A DNA stretch of 64,000 nucleotides from Ignavibacteriota bacterium (GTDB lineage Bacteria; Bacteroidota; Ignavibacteria; Palsa-1295), in the NCBI GenBank assembly GCA_003151825.1, contig PLYO01000005.1:1-64000 (forward strand), given 5' to 3'. Shown here in pieces: positions 15,818-24,303 of this stretch; positions within the stretch are counted from its first letter, which is position 1; each line of letters starts with the position of its first letter. A program made the position numbers and the translations under genes. Under the pieces are notes generated by a model. The model worked only from the letters and a program-made list of their open reading frames with translations. It was not told the origin of the DNA and ran no database searches.

Positions 15818-18544
15818 TTAGGCTTTTGGCAGCAGGATTTCCACTTCGGGCCGTTTTTTTCGTTTTGAATAGGAAAAGCTCGTAATGCCGATACCAAATG
15901 CGATGAGTGTCAACGCATTCGTCACGAGCGAGATGGCACGGCCCGTGACATATTTGGGGTCGTAATAGGTAAGCTTGATTTCATGCGTACCCTGCGGCGC
16001 GACGATGGCGCGGAAGGCATAATCGGCTCGATAAATCGGCGTGGGTTTGCCATCGACAGTTGCCGTCCAATCGGGATACCATGCGTCGGACATAAAAATG
16101 AGTCGGTTCCCGTTAGTTTTTGTGTGGAACGTAATGTCCTGATCTTTGTAATCCATCGTGAGGGTTTCCGAAGCGGTATCGATCGGGGTGGTTGCGAGCG
16201 CGGGCATGTCCTTCGGAGCTTCATCGAAATACATAACATCGCGCGGGTTGAATGTTCCATCGTGCATCGCATGAAGAATATCGAGTTTCGGTTTTACCTC
16301 ATAGCGATACGTAAAGAACGCGCGTGGTAGCACGTCCAAATTTTGGTAAACTCTAAGGTTTGCTACACCCTTATCAATTTGAACCTGTTCTTTTGATTCA
16401 AAGACGGGGGCAATCCTTCCGGAAGGAATCTGACCGGGATAAATGAGATACTTCGTATTGAGTAGATTCCACATGAATGGATTCCGAATTCCGTTGCCCT
16501 GATAGTCTCCTGTTTCATCAACGACATCCTGAAATTCTCGCATTTTTGCAGCATGGTATCCGCCTGCTGTTTGGATTCCATAGCCAACAAGTGCATTTGA
16601 CGGGCTCTGTTCGGTCAGATCGGTCACGCGGTATAGGGATTTATCCTGCTTGATATATTGAATGTAGTCATGATCCTGAAAATTACTTTGATAATCTTCT
16701 CTCGACTCGATTTCCATGGGCCGCGTATCCACGCGCCAGAGATCGATCGCCGTGAGTGCGACGAGACCTACCGCAACAATCAGAGGCGAGAGCTTGCGCT
16801 TGAGGAAGTAATACGCAAGCAGACAAGCCACGGTCGCAAGCAGCGCGCAGATGAGCGCGTCGTTCGCGGCGGTGGACGCAATGAAATCCTTGAGGGTGTC
16901 GAAATATTGTGGAACTTTCCCGCGCTTCATGGCCGATTGAATCCCGCTCGTGACCGACGACGTGATGACGCCGCGGAACACGATCGAGATCGCGAGAAAC
17001 GCGCCCGAAGCATAGAGCGCGTATTTGAAATATTTTTGCAGCCACGCATCGTCACTGGCGCTTTTCATTTTCCACACACGCAAAATTTCTTCGAGTGCGA
17101 GCGCCGCGAGAATGGGAAACGCAAGCTGCATGAGGACGAGCGCCATCATCGGCGCGCGAAAGGAATTGAAAAACGGGAAGTAGTTGAACATGGGCCGGAA
17201 CAGGATCGGCCAGTTCCCACCGAACGAAAGCAGAATCGCGAACATCGTGATGATCGTAAGTGGCGGGACGAGCCGATCCCGCTTCCAAAGCGTAAAAATC
17301 CCAATGATGGCAAGTACAAAGACGACGATGCCCGTATAATTCGCGGCGTCTGTGCCGTTCATTTGCCCCCAATAGGTCGGGATGCGCTCGCCCTCGGGGA
17401 TATTCGGATCGCCCCCGGTATAAGGCATTTTGCCGAAACCATAGTATCCGGGAATGATAAAAGTAATTATTTCCTGCGGGGAGAAGGACCAGGATGTCGC
17501 ATAATCCCAGTTGAGGCCACCGGACGAGGTGACCGCATGGTTCGCGGACATCTTGCTCATTGCATCGGCACTCTGCGCTTCTTCAATTGGCGACTTGCCA
17601 CGAATCGAATATGGTTTGTAGTCGAACATGGTTATGTATTGATCTGCGGACATGCAGAAGGCAAGTCCTCCCATGAGGATCGTGAGCACGCCTGAGCGAA
17701 CGAGCGGCATAAGATGATGCGACCTCGGATGCTCCGACTTCCGCGTTAGCTCGATGACGAGCGAGGTAATAAAATAAACCAGCACGGCAAGCGCAATATA
17801 AAAGATCATCTGCATGTGGGTCGATTCAAGCAGGAGATGAATGGCCGTCGCCAGCACCGCGCACCACAAGACGATCCTTTGCCAGTCGAGCTTTGTCGCG
17901 CGCAGCCGTTCGATCGCCATTAAAATATAGGGCACGGTCATCACCGCGTAGATTTTCGTGTCGTGGCCGATCATGACGTAGGTGATAATCCACGTCGAAA
18001 ACATCGCGCTGAAGGCCGCAAAGAACGCGACAATGCGCGAAGTATTTCGCGTCACCCGCATCAGGAGATACATTCCCAATCCGAAGATAAAGTAATGCCA
18101 GAGATGCGGCGTAAGGTCGGGATTCGGCAGGATCGCGACCGGGATCGAGCGAACGAGATTGAAAATTTCATGCACCAGATCGTACGTCCGCGCGCCCGTG
18201 ATGACGAGCCCCGAGAAGGCCGGCATCCCAGTAAAGATATTCGGGATCCACTGTGGGGGTGAGTAGCCCTGTGCCTGCGCTGCGGTGAGGAACGGCTGCA
18301 TCTCATCCCATGCGACATTATCGCCGGCGTTGAAGACGTGTGTCGAATCGAGCACGCCCCGAAAAAAAACGAGGAGCGAGAGAAAAATGAGAATAATCGC
18401 GACCGGGTCGCGCCATTTCTCCGGAATATAATGCGCGAGCGACCGCGAGGCGACGTCCTGCTCGCGCTGCATCGCGCCGATATGAGGGTGTTTATTTTTT
18501 GGAAGCGGCGCCTTTGCCGCCGGAGTTTTGGGTTGTGTAGCCAT
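15818..18544 (-). CDS. YfhO-like polytopic membrane protein (putative glycosyltransferase)
   Basis: 908 residues. A short cytosolic Pro/Lys-rich N terminus is followed by about a dozen hydrophobic helices (for example PVAIILIFLSLLVFF near 45-60). The C terminus carries a large soluble domain and a final helix (AISLVTNALTLIAFGIGI). The YfhO-type C-terminal region is recognisable: ATVDGKPTPIYRADYAFRAI, then PQGTHEIKLTYYDPKYV. YfhO-family proteins resemble GT-C glycosyltransferases that use lipid-linked sugars; the substrate here is unknown. It ends in a strong terminator and is transcribed away from the Mla operon. Confidence 0.85.
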   Translation of the reverse strand: MATQPKTPAAKAPLPKNKHPHIGAMQREQDVASRSLAHYIPEKWRDPVAIILIFLSLLVFFRGVLDSTHVFNAGDNVAWDEMQPFLTAAQAQGYSPPQWIPNIFTGMPAFSGLVITGARTYDLVHEIFNLVRSIPVAILPNPDLTPHLWHYFIFGLGMYLLMRVTRNTSRIVAFFAAFSAMFSTWIITYVMIGHDTKIYAVMTVPYILMAIERLRATKLDWQRIVLWCAVLATAIHLLLESTHMQMIFYIALAVLVYFITSLVIELTRKSEHPRSHHLMPLVRSGVLTILMGGLAFCMSADQYITMFDYKPYSIRGKSPIEEAQSADAMSKMSANHAVTSSGGLNWDYATSWSFSPQEIITFIIPGYYGFGKMPYTGGDPNIPEGERIPTYWGQMNGTDAANYTGIVVFVLAIIGIFTLWKRDRLVPPLTIITMFAILLSFGGNWPILFRPMFNYFPFFNSFRAPMMALVLMQLAFPILAALALEEILRVWKMKSASDDAWLQKYFKYALYASGAFLAISIVFRGVITSSVTSGIQSAMKRGKVPQYFDTLKDFIASTAANDALICALLATVACLLAYYFLKRKLSPLIVAVGLVALTAIDLWRVDTRPMEIESREDYQSNFQDHDYIQYIKQDKSLYRVTDLTEQSPSNALVGYGIQTAGGYHAAKMREFQDVVDETGDYQGNGIRNPFMWNLLNTKYLIYPGQIPSGRIAPVFESKEQVQIDKGVANLRVYQNLDVLPRAFFTYRYEVKPKLDILHAMHDGTFNPRDVMYFDEAPKDMPALATTPIDTASETLTMDYKDQDITFHTKTNGNRLIFMSDAWYPDWTATVDGKPTPIYRADYAFRAIVAPQGTHEIKLTYYDPKYVTGRAISLVTNALTLIAFGIGITSFSYSKRKKRPEVEILLPKA

Positions 18545-18618
18545 TAGAAAATAGGCGAATGTTATGACCCATTGTAAACGGATGCGGAGCCGCTGGCGTT
18601 CGCGCTCCGAACAGCAGA

Positions 18619-18818
18619 TAGTGGCTCATTTTGATTTTTTATTTCATAACACGTCATCCTGAGCGGAGTTGGTTCGACCGAAGGGAGAACCAACGGAGTC
18701 GAAGGATCTCTGGTAGCTCACCTATCGGCCAAACTACACGAGATTCTTCGACTCCGCAAATTCCGCTTCGCTCCATTTGCTCCGCTCAGAATGACAAGTC
18801 AATTCAAATCGAGCCACT
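18619..18818. repeat. Inverted-repeat (MITE-like) element, copy A
   Basis: The core 18653-18796 begins GTCATCCTGAGCGGAG and ends CTCCGCTCAGAATGAC. It contains GTCGAAGGATCTC and, inverted, GAGATTCTTCGAC. Flanking AGTGGCTCATTTTGATT and AATTCAAATCGAGCCACT extend the inversion to about 200 bp. Two more copies lie at 33222-33366 and 47079-47293. No gene is present in 18545-18954 besides it. Confidence 0.75.
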
Positions 18819-18941
18819 ACCGAGCGGCGCCATTGGAAACTTTGAAAAGTAGGAGGTTGACCATTTAGAAAGAATCAACGCACGAATTCCCGCTAAATTC
18901 GTTTATTCGACGTGATAAGAACATGTGACTCCCTTTCGCCT

Positions 18942-18949
18942 TAATTTTG
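18942..18949 (+). promoter_or_regulatory. -7 element TAATTTTG, 5 nt before the start codon
   Basis: An exact TAnnTTTG match with the same 5-nt spacing to ATG (18955) as the element at 15721-15728. It would drive the Mla operon from a leaderless or near-leaderless transcript. Confidence 0.55.
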
Positions 18950-18954
18950 CAATA

Positions 18955-19383
18955 ATGAGAATTTCATCAGCCCTCATTCTTTTACTATTTTTTAGCGGCT
19001 GCGCGTCCAATGCGTTTACCGTCACGCTATTTCGGACCGCCCGCACCACCGGCGTTACCGAGCGGTATGCCGTGAACGAGGATGCGCTTGGAACGAAAAC
19101 CATCGCGTTGCCCGCCGATTCCGATTCCAAACCCGCGACCTTTGCCATCGACCCGAAGCTCGTCGCAAATATTCATGTCCTCATTATGGATAGCCTTGCT
19201 TCGCTCGCGGCCATCGATCTGCATGACTCCAGTGAGCTGACGACTGGCATTGACATCGACGCACGCAACACACACAAGGAAATCAGCTGGGCGAATGTCG
19301 ATCCGCCCAAACTTACCACGCCGGTGCTCGATAGTCTTTACCATATAATGCTCCGCGTCGAAGCGGAGATGATTTCGCAATAA
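18955..19383 (+). CDS. Small lipoprotein, first gene of the Mla-type operon
   Basis: 142 residues from ATG 18955, which directly precedes a lipoprotein signal (MRISSALILLLFFSGC, Cys16). The mature domain is about 125 residues, beta-rich, with no family I recognise (TRTTGVTERYAV is not seen elsewhere in the window). Its stop overlaps the mlaE start by one base (TAATG), so it is probably co-translated. It may be the outer-membrane or periplasmic partner of the lipid transporter, replacing MlaA or MlaC, but that is only inferred from position. Confidence 0.7.
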   Translation: MRISSALILLLFFSGCASNAFTVTLFRTARTTGVTERYAVNEDALGTKTIALPADSDSKPATFAIDPKLVANIHVLIMDSLASLAAIDLHDSSELTTGIDIDARNTHKEISWANVDPPKLTTPVLDSLYHIMLRVEAEMISQ

Positions 19384-20162
19384 TGGCGCTCATCACAAAA
19401 GTAATCACCCGCTTTGGGCATGGGATGCGTCGTTTCCTTGCCGAGTTCGGCGCGTTTGCAGTACTTGCAGGCCGGAGCTTGAGATATGCGACCTCGATCC
19501 CACGCGACCGGCGACTCATCCTCGATCAAATGGAGCATATCGGCACCAATTCGCTGCCGCTTGTCCTCGTCATTGGGTTTTTTACGGGGATGGTCGGTGC
19601 GTGGCAGGCCGCGTCTCAATTCAAAGGCCTGATTTCATATAGCTTCCTCGGTGCTGCGGTAAGTCGAGCGATATTTATGGAGCTTGGCCCGGTGCTGACT
19701 GCAATCGTCATAGCAGGTCGCGTCGGAGCCTCGATCGCCGCAGAACTCGGCACGATGAAAGTGACGGAACAGATCGACGCACTCGAAAGCCTTGCCATAA
19801 GTCCTGTTCGCTATCTCGCAGTGCCACGGCTTCTTGCCGCGACGCTGATGCTGCCGATCTTAGTCATTTTCGCGAATGCGATTGCGCTTGCAGGTGCATA
19901 TCTCGTCAGCAATTTTTTCTTAGATATTAGCAGCAAAATGTTTTTCGATTCCGTGCAGCGGTATTTTCATCTGAAGGACGTTTTGGGTGGGCTTTTCAAG
20001 GCCTTTTTCTTCGGCGCATTCACGGCGCTTATCGGTGTGAAAGTAGGTTTCAGTGCATCCGGCGGCGCTGAGGGCGTGGGCAAAGCGACCATCCGCGCGT
20101 TTGTTATTTCAAGCATGATGGTGCTGATTCTTGATTTTATCCTTTGGACCATCCTTTTTTAA
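19383..20162 (+). CDS. mlaE: MlaE-family ABC transporter permease
   Basis: 259 residues with about five or six membrane segments. MlaE/YrbE signatures are clear: LPLVLVIGFFTGMVGAWQA, ELGPVLTAIVIAGRVGASIA, and AELGTMKVTEQIDALE. Role by family: inner-membrane permease of a phospholipid or lipid trafficking system that keeps outer-membrane asymmetry. It overlaps the lipoprotein gene by one base and is followed 6 nt later by its ATPase. An MCE-domain MlaD gene, normally next, is absent here and may lie elsewhere. Confidence 0.9.
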   Translation: MALITKVITRFGHGMRRFLAEFGAFAVLAGRSLRYATSIPRDRRLILDQMEHIGTNSLPLVLVIGFFTGMVGAWQAASQFKGLISYSFLGAAVSRAIFMELGPVLTAIVIAGRVGASIAAELGTMKVTEQIDALESLAISPVRYLAVPRLLAATLMLPILVIFANAIALAGAYLVSNFFLDISSKMFFDSVQRYFHLKDVLGGLFKAFFFGAFTALIGVKVGFSASGGAEGVGKATIRAFVISSMMVLILDFILWTILF

Positions 20163-20168
20163 AAACGA

Positions 20169-20909
20169 GTGATTTCAATCAAGAATCTGCAAAAGTCGTT
20201 TGGAGCGCTCGAGGTGCTGCGAGGTATTTCTTTCGATATTGCCGATGGAGAAACCGTTGCGATCATCGGCCAGAGTGGGTGCGGCAAAAGCGTTCTGCTC
20301 AAGCATATTATCGGACTGATGAAGCCAGACGCTGGCGAAGTGATCATCGATGGCATAAATGCATCAAAGGCACGACATCTGGAACTGCAAAAGTTACGGC
20401 GAAATATCGGATTTCTCTTTCAAGGTGCCGCGCTCTTCGATTCGATGACGGTGCTGGAGAATGTTACGCTCGGGCTTCGAGAGCATGGCGAACGCGACCC
20501 AGCAATACTTGCACAGATCACCAAAGAAAAACTCGCGCTTGTTGGGCTGAAAAATATTGAGAACGTAATGCCCTCCGATCTCTCCGGCGGAATGAAAAAG
20601 CGCGTAGCGCTTGCCCGTGCCCTTGCCACCGAGCCGCGATATATGTTTTATGATGAACCAACGACAGGTCTCGATCCCGTAACCAGCGACCAGATAGACG
20701 AGTTGGTACAAAATCTGACAGCACGGCTGCATGTGACGAGCCTGATCGTCACACACGATATGTTCACCGTCCAGCGGATTGCGAAACGCGTAATATTTCT
20801 GAATGAAGGCCGCGTGCATTTCGATGGAACCCCGTCAGAGCTTTCTGCCTCAAGCGACGCCGCTGTTGTCCAAAAATTCCTCGAACGGTATCGAACGCCA
20901 GCAAAATAG
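20169..20909 (+). CDS. mlaF: MlaF-family ABC transporter ATPase
   Basis: 246 residues. Walker A GQSGCGKSV (near residue 35), Q-loop FLFQGAALFDSMTV, signature LSGGMKKRVALARAL (near 138), Walker B YMFYDEPTTGLDP and the switch His in IVTHDM. LSGGM rather than LSGGQ is characteristic of MlaF. GTG start at 20169, 6 nt after mlaE. It energises lipid movement by MlaE. The PAP2-type phosphatase gene follows 5 nt downstream. Confidence 0.92.
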   Translation: MISIKNLQKSFGALEVLRGISFDIADGETVAIIGQSGCGKSVLLKHIIGLMKPDAGEVIIDGINASKARHLELQKLRRNIGFLFQGAALFDSMTVLENVTLGLREHGERDPAILAQITKEKLALVGLKNIENVMPSDLSGGMKKRVALARALATEPRYMFYDEPTTGLDPVTSDQIDELVQNLTARLHVTSLIVTHDMFTVQRIAKRVIFLNEGRVHFDGTPSELSASSDAAVVQKFLERYRTPAK

Positions 20910-20914
20910 AGCGG

Positions 20915-21499
20915 ATGTATCAACTCGATCTTTCCATTCTCTATTTTTTCAACCGGACGCTTGCGTCGCCCTCGCTCGACAGCTTTTTTAGCGCGCTGAC
21001 GAATGTCCATTATTGGTTCCCGGTCTATGTCCTTGCAGGGATTTATTTGATCTTTCGCTTTCGCTGGCGAGGAGTGTGGATGGCGCTTGCCGCTTTGACG
21101 GTCGTCGCAGTCACGGATTCGTTAGGACATTATATTGTAAAACCGCATGTGAATCGGGCACGGCCTTGCACGATGTTATCCTCCGGGGAGCATATCGTTC
21201 CCTGGATTCGATTGCCAGACGGGCCGCGATCCGATCCAAGCTTCCCTTCGAACCACGCGCTGAATAATTTCGCCATTGCGGCATTCTTTTTTACCATCTG
21301 GCCGCGAAAGAGAAATGCCGCACGGCTATTCGCCGCCGCGCTGCTGATTAGCTTAGGCCGCGTGTATGAAGGCTTGCATTATCCGAGCGATGTGGTGGGC
21401 GGGGCAGTGATCGGGATGGCGATGGGAATTGTTTCTGGGATAGGATTTAACGCGCTACAAGTCCGATGGCTTAAGACCCGACGACCTGGCGATGCGTGA
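20915..21499 (+). CDS. PAP2-family membrane phosphatase
   Basis: 194 residues with five or six membrane helices. The three phosphatase motifs are intact: KPHVNRARP, PSFPSNHA and SLGRVYEGLHYPSDVV, with the nucleophilic His in the last. Family members dephosphorylate lipid phosphates such as undecaprenyl pyrophosphate or phosphatidic acid. Its position 5 nt after mlaF suggests lipid metabolism at the inner membrane. The last 45 bases overlap the 3' end of hicA on the other strand. Confidence 0.87.
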   Translation: MYQLDLSILYFFNRTLASPSLDSFFSALTNVHYWFPVYVLAGIYLIFRFRWRGVWMALAALTVVAVTDSLGHYIVKPHVNRARPCTMLSSGEHIVPWIRLPDGPRSDPSFPSNHALNNFAIAAFFFTIWPRKRNAARLFAAALLISLGRVYEGLHYPSDVVGGAVIGMAMGIVSGIGFNALQVRWLKTRRPGDA

Positions 21500-21673
21500 G
21501 AGCATCTTGGGGCCGATCTCTTGATTGTCGTGGAATGAGAATGTTAGGTCCGGCCATCCTTCCTTCCGAAGCACTTTATGAGAACCGCCGCTACTCCGTT
21601 TAAGCGTCCATCCTTCACGATAGAGAGCAGCAAGAACCCGTCTTGCCTTAGTGGAAGACCACGGAGAACTCAT
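21455..21673 (-). CDS. hicA: HicA family toxin
   Basis: 72 residues. HicA has a double-stranded-RNA-binding-like fold with one catalytic His and cleaves mRNA. The pattern is clear: TKARRVLAALYREGWTLKRS, then GGSHKVLRKEG with the conserved G-S-H, and FSFHDNQEIGPKMLSRIARS. It overlaps the antitoxin gene by 4 nt and lies after it, the HicBA order. The 3' end runs 45 nt into the PAP2 gene on the opposite strand. Confidence 0.88.
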   Translation of the reverse strand: MSSPWSSTKARRVLAALYREGWTLKRSSGGSHKVLRKEGWPDLTFSFHDNQEIGPKMLSRIARSSGLKPSDL

Positions 21674-21879
21674 TCGACGCTGGCAAAGGAAATGTGCTGG
21701 ATTTCCGGCGAGCTTTCCCCATGCTCGATTTGATCGGCAACAACACGCAATGCCAATGCCTTCGCATGGCCTATGGCTTCATCGGGAGTATTGCCGTAAG
21801 CCAGCACGCCGGGCAATTCAAGAATTTCCGCGAGCCACCGGCCATCGTCTTCGCGTTCGAATTCAATAGTAAATCTCAT
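21670..21879 (-). CDS. hicB: HicB family antitoxin
   Basis: 69 residues. Typical HicB partial RNase H fold: MRFTIEFEREDDGRWLAEIL, LPGVLAYGNTPDEAIGHAKA. The protein ends soon after the fold, without a visible ribbon-helix-helix or HTH tail, so it is the short antitoxin form. It starts the operon and overlaps hicA by ATGA. It should neutralise the HicA RNase. Confidence 0.88.
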   Translation of the reverse strand: MRFTIEFEREDDGRWLAEILELPGVLAYGNTPDEAIGHAKALALRVVADQIEHGESSPEIQHISFASVE

Positions 21880-22011
21880 ATAATACTAACTCTGGCGGGA
21901 ACGAGGCAGTTCAGCACAACCGGGCGTTCCAATTTAGGTGTGGCTCAATCTTTAAGTGCAACTGCTATCTATTGAGAAAATGTTCTTTGAAAATTCCTGT
22001 TAGCTATTCCC

Positions 22012-22872
22012 ATGCCTCTCAACCCCACGTTCGAAAACGAAAAGCGCGTCCTCGATAACGGCTACGTTCGCCTCGTCGATGTGATGGGCGACGACTCGTC
22101 GCCCGACAGCGATGCGCGCATCTCGACCGGCGTAGCCGCGCGCAGCGAGGCGCAGCAGACTACGCTCGTCCGTTTCCTTTTGCGTCACAAGCATACGACG
22201 CCGTTCGAAGGTTCGGTGATTAAATTCGAAGTGCGCGCGCCGATTATGGTGATTCGGGAATGGTTCCGTCACCGAACCTTTAGTTACAACGAAGAATCGG
22301 GACGCTACAAGCAGCTCGATCCGCTGTATTATACTCCCGATGCGAGCAGAGTTTCCTATCAGGCGAAGAGCAATCATCAAGGTTCTGGCGAGCAGCATCC
22401 CGATGCGCCTAATTTCGTCGTGCAATGGCGCGAGGAACAGCAGGAATTCGAGGAAGAATACAACGCGCTCATTCAAACGCATAACGTTGCGCGCGAGTTG
22501 GCGCGACTCAATATGCCGGTCTCGCACTATTCGACGTTTGTCGTCACCGGCAATCTTTTGAACTGGTTCCGGTTTCTGGAACTGCGGATGGCCGAAGGGG
22601 CGCAATATGAGATACGCGTGTATGCGAATGCCATTTTCGAGCTTGCGAAGCAATATTTTCCCCGGTCGTTCGAAGCGTTTCAGGACTATTGGCTGGAAGC
22701 GGTGACGCTTTCCGGACGCGAGGCAAAACTTCTTTCTCAAATGCTCTCCAATACCATTTCAGAAAAGAGCTTCACCAACGCTTTGCCGGAACCATCGCCG
22801 GATTTTACGAAGCGCGAAGCGGAAGAATTTCGGCGGAAGCTTATTCATATCGGTCTTTTGTCTGAGGCATGA
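22012..22872 (+). CDS. thyX: Flavin-dependent thymidylate synthase
   Basis: 286 residues. The ThyX signature RHRTFSYNEESGRY (near residues 86-99) matches RHRx7S. It makes dTMP from dUMP using methylene-tetrahydrofolate and FAD/NADPH. Additional family features are FLLRHKHTTPFEGSVIKFEV and, C-terminal, LELRMAEGAQYEIRVYA. The length is above the roughly 220-250 of many ThyX, mainly from a C-terminal helical extension. The stop overlaps the next gene by ATGA. Confidence 0.93.
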   Translation: MPLNPTFENEKRVLDNGYVRLVDVMGDDSSPDSDARISTGVAARSEAQQTTLVRFLLRHKHTTPFEGSVIKFEVRAPIMVIREWFRHRTFSYNEESGRYKQLDPLYYTPDASRVSYQAKSNHQGSGEQHPDAPNFVVQWREEQQEFEEEYNALIQTHNVARELARLNMPVSHYSTFVVTGNLLNWFRFLELRMAEGAQYEIRVYANAIFELAKQYFPRSFEAFQDYWLEAVTLSGREAKLLSQMLSNTISEKSFTNALPEPSPDFTKREAEEFRRKLIHIGLLSEA

Positions 22873-23561
22873 TCGTTCCGATAGATTCAAATCCTGCGCC
22901 TCAAATTTCTATCATCCTGCCCACATACAATCGCTGGCGTTTGACAGTGAAAGCAATTGACAGCGTGGTCGCTCAGACCTTTCAGGATTGGGAGCTTCTT
23001 ATTATTGACGACGGCTCGAACGATGGAACCTATGGTTTCGTAAATATACAAGTCGAACGAGATCGCCGTATTCGGTATCACTGGGCGCGAAATCGCGGCC
23101 TCGCGATGGCGCGAAACATCGGCTTGCTCATGAGTCGAGGCAAATACATTACATTCCTCGATTCCGATGACGAGTATTTGCCGGATCATTTGAAGATTCG
23201 GGCAGAATATCTTGCGGCTCATCCCGAAGTGGAATTGCTGCATGGAGGCGTTGAGATTATTGGCCCCGAACTGGTCGCGGACAAGCACGATCCATCGCGG
23301 ATGATTCCAATATCGGAATGCGTTATCGGAGGCACGTTCGTCATTCGCCGCGATCTCGCGGAACGCTTGCAGGGATTTCGCGATATTACCTATGGCGACG
23401 ACGCCGATTTCTTCGAACGCGCGGAAGAAGCTGGCGCAATTATTCATAGAATAGATGTTCCAACCTACCGCTATAACCGAATGGAATTTGATTCCCTGAC
23501 GGCGATTGCGGGGCGAGAAGGAATAGAAGGCATCGCAAAATTCAGAGGACTACATGGCTAA
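22869..23561 (+). CDS. Family 2 glycosyltransferase
   Basis: 230 residues. A GT-A fold is evident: ISIILPTYNRWRLTVKAIDS at the N terminus, WELLIIDDGSNDGT for the nucleotide sugar, and the metal-binding FLDSDDEYLP. No membrane segment is obvious, so it is probably cytosolic or membrane-associated. It transfers an unknown sugar. It is translationally coupled to thyX (4-nt overlap) and to nth (8-nt overlap). Confidence 0.88.
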   Translation: MIVPIDSNPAPQISIILPTYNRWRLTVKAIDSVVAQTFQDWELLIIDDGSNDGTYGFVNIQVERDRRIRYHWARNRGLAMARNIGLLMSRGKYITFLDSDDEYLPDHLKIRAEYLAAHPEVELLHGGVEIIGPELVADKHDPSRMIPISECVIGGTFVIRRDLAERLQGFRDITYGDDADFFERAEEAGAIIHRIDVPTYRYNRMEFDSLTAIAGREGIEGIAKFRGLHG

Positions 23562-24303
23562 AAAAGCGATAGAAAAAGAAGGCGCGCGGCGCATGATCGA
23601 TCATGCGCCGCGCGATGGCGCAAAAGATCCGCGTGAGCTGCCAAAGGGCGAATCGCTCGATGCAAGAAAAGCGCGGTTCCAAAAAATATTTGTGAAGCTC
23701 CACCAAGAATATCTCGATGCAAGATGCGCGCTCGAATTTAGCAATGCGTATGAGTTGCTCGCCGCCACGATTCTCTCCGCGCAATGCACCGATAAGCGCG
23801 TGAATATGGTCATGCCGGAATTTCGGAAAGCATTTCCGAATCCGAAATCGCTTGCGAACGCCGAACCTGCCGACATCGAAGATGTCATTAAATCCACCGG
23901 CTTTTATCATCAAAAGGCAAAGTCGCTGAAGTCGATGGCAAGCGACATTATGGATAAATTCGGCGGCAAAGTTCCTGCTACGATGGATGAACTTACCACG
24001 CTGCGCGGCGTCGGGCGCAAGACGGCGAATGTCATACTTGGCGACGCATTCGGCAAAGCCGAGGGCATTGCCGTAGATACGCATGTCACGCGGCTTTCAG
24101 GACGATTGGGACTGACAAAAAATTCCGATCCACAAAAAATCGAGCAGGACTTGATGCAATTGGCTAGCCCAAAGCAATGGACGCTCACGGCGCACGTCCT
24201 CATCCTTCATGGCCGCGCGATTTGCGACGCGCGGAAGCCGAAATGCTCGCAGTGCATTGTGTCTGAACTTTGCCCGTCATCGGGAATGAAAGGAAGCGTG
24301 TAA
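23554..24303 (+). CDS. nth: Endonuclease III
   Basis: 249 residues. A DNA glycosylase/AP lyase for oxidised pyrimidines. Helix-hairpin-helix LRGVGRKTANVIL with the catalytic Lys (near 155), catalytic Asp in AVDTHVTR (near 174) and the 4Fe-4S cluster CDARKPKCSQCIVSELC (about residues 225-241). The start overlaps the glycosyltransferase gene by 8 nt. Typical Nth has about 210 residues; the extra length is N-terminal, where residues about 10-20 (ARRMIDHAPRD) come from a perfect 30-nt palindrome read in frame. A remnant of this gene's 3' end lies at 24771-24852. Confidence 0.93.
   Translation: MAKKAIEKEGARRMIDHAPRDGAKDPRELPKGESLDARKARFQKIFVKLHQEYLDARCALEFSNAYELLAATILSAQCTDKRVNMVMPEFRKAFPNPKSLANAEPADIEDVIKSTGFYHQKAKSLKSMASDIMDKFGGKVPATMDELTTLRGVGRKTANVILGDAFGKAEGIAVDTHVTRLSGRLGLTKNSDPQKIEQDLMQLASPKQWTLTAHVLILHGRAICDARKPKCSQCIVSELCPSSGMKGSV
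23584..23613. repeat. 30-nt perfect palindrome within nth
   Basis: The left half GCGCGGCGCATGATC is followed directly by its reverse complement. Flanked by GAAG on the left and GATGGCGC on the right, it resembles the in-frame palindrome of ribH at 62289. Confidence 0.85.

Noticed and set aside
16658-17695. 345-residue plus-strand open frame
   Set aside because: Antisense to the YfhO-like gene, extreme Arg/His/Glu content and no homologous motif.
18619-18818. Possible tRNA or structured RNA in the inverted-repeat elements
   Set aside because: No tRNA cloverleaf or conserved tRNA bases; the structure is a long symmetric inverted repeat.
22000-22740. 246-residue minus-strand open frame
   Set aside because: Complement of thyX, which has intact catalytic motifs.
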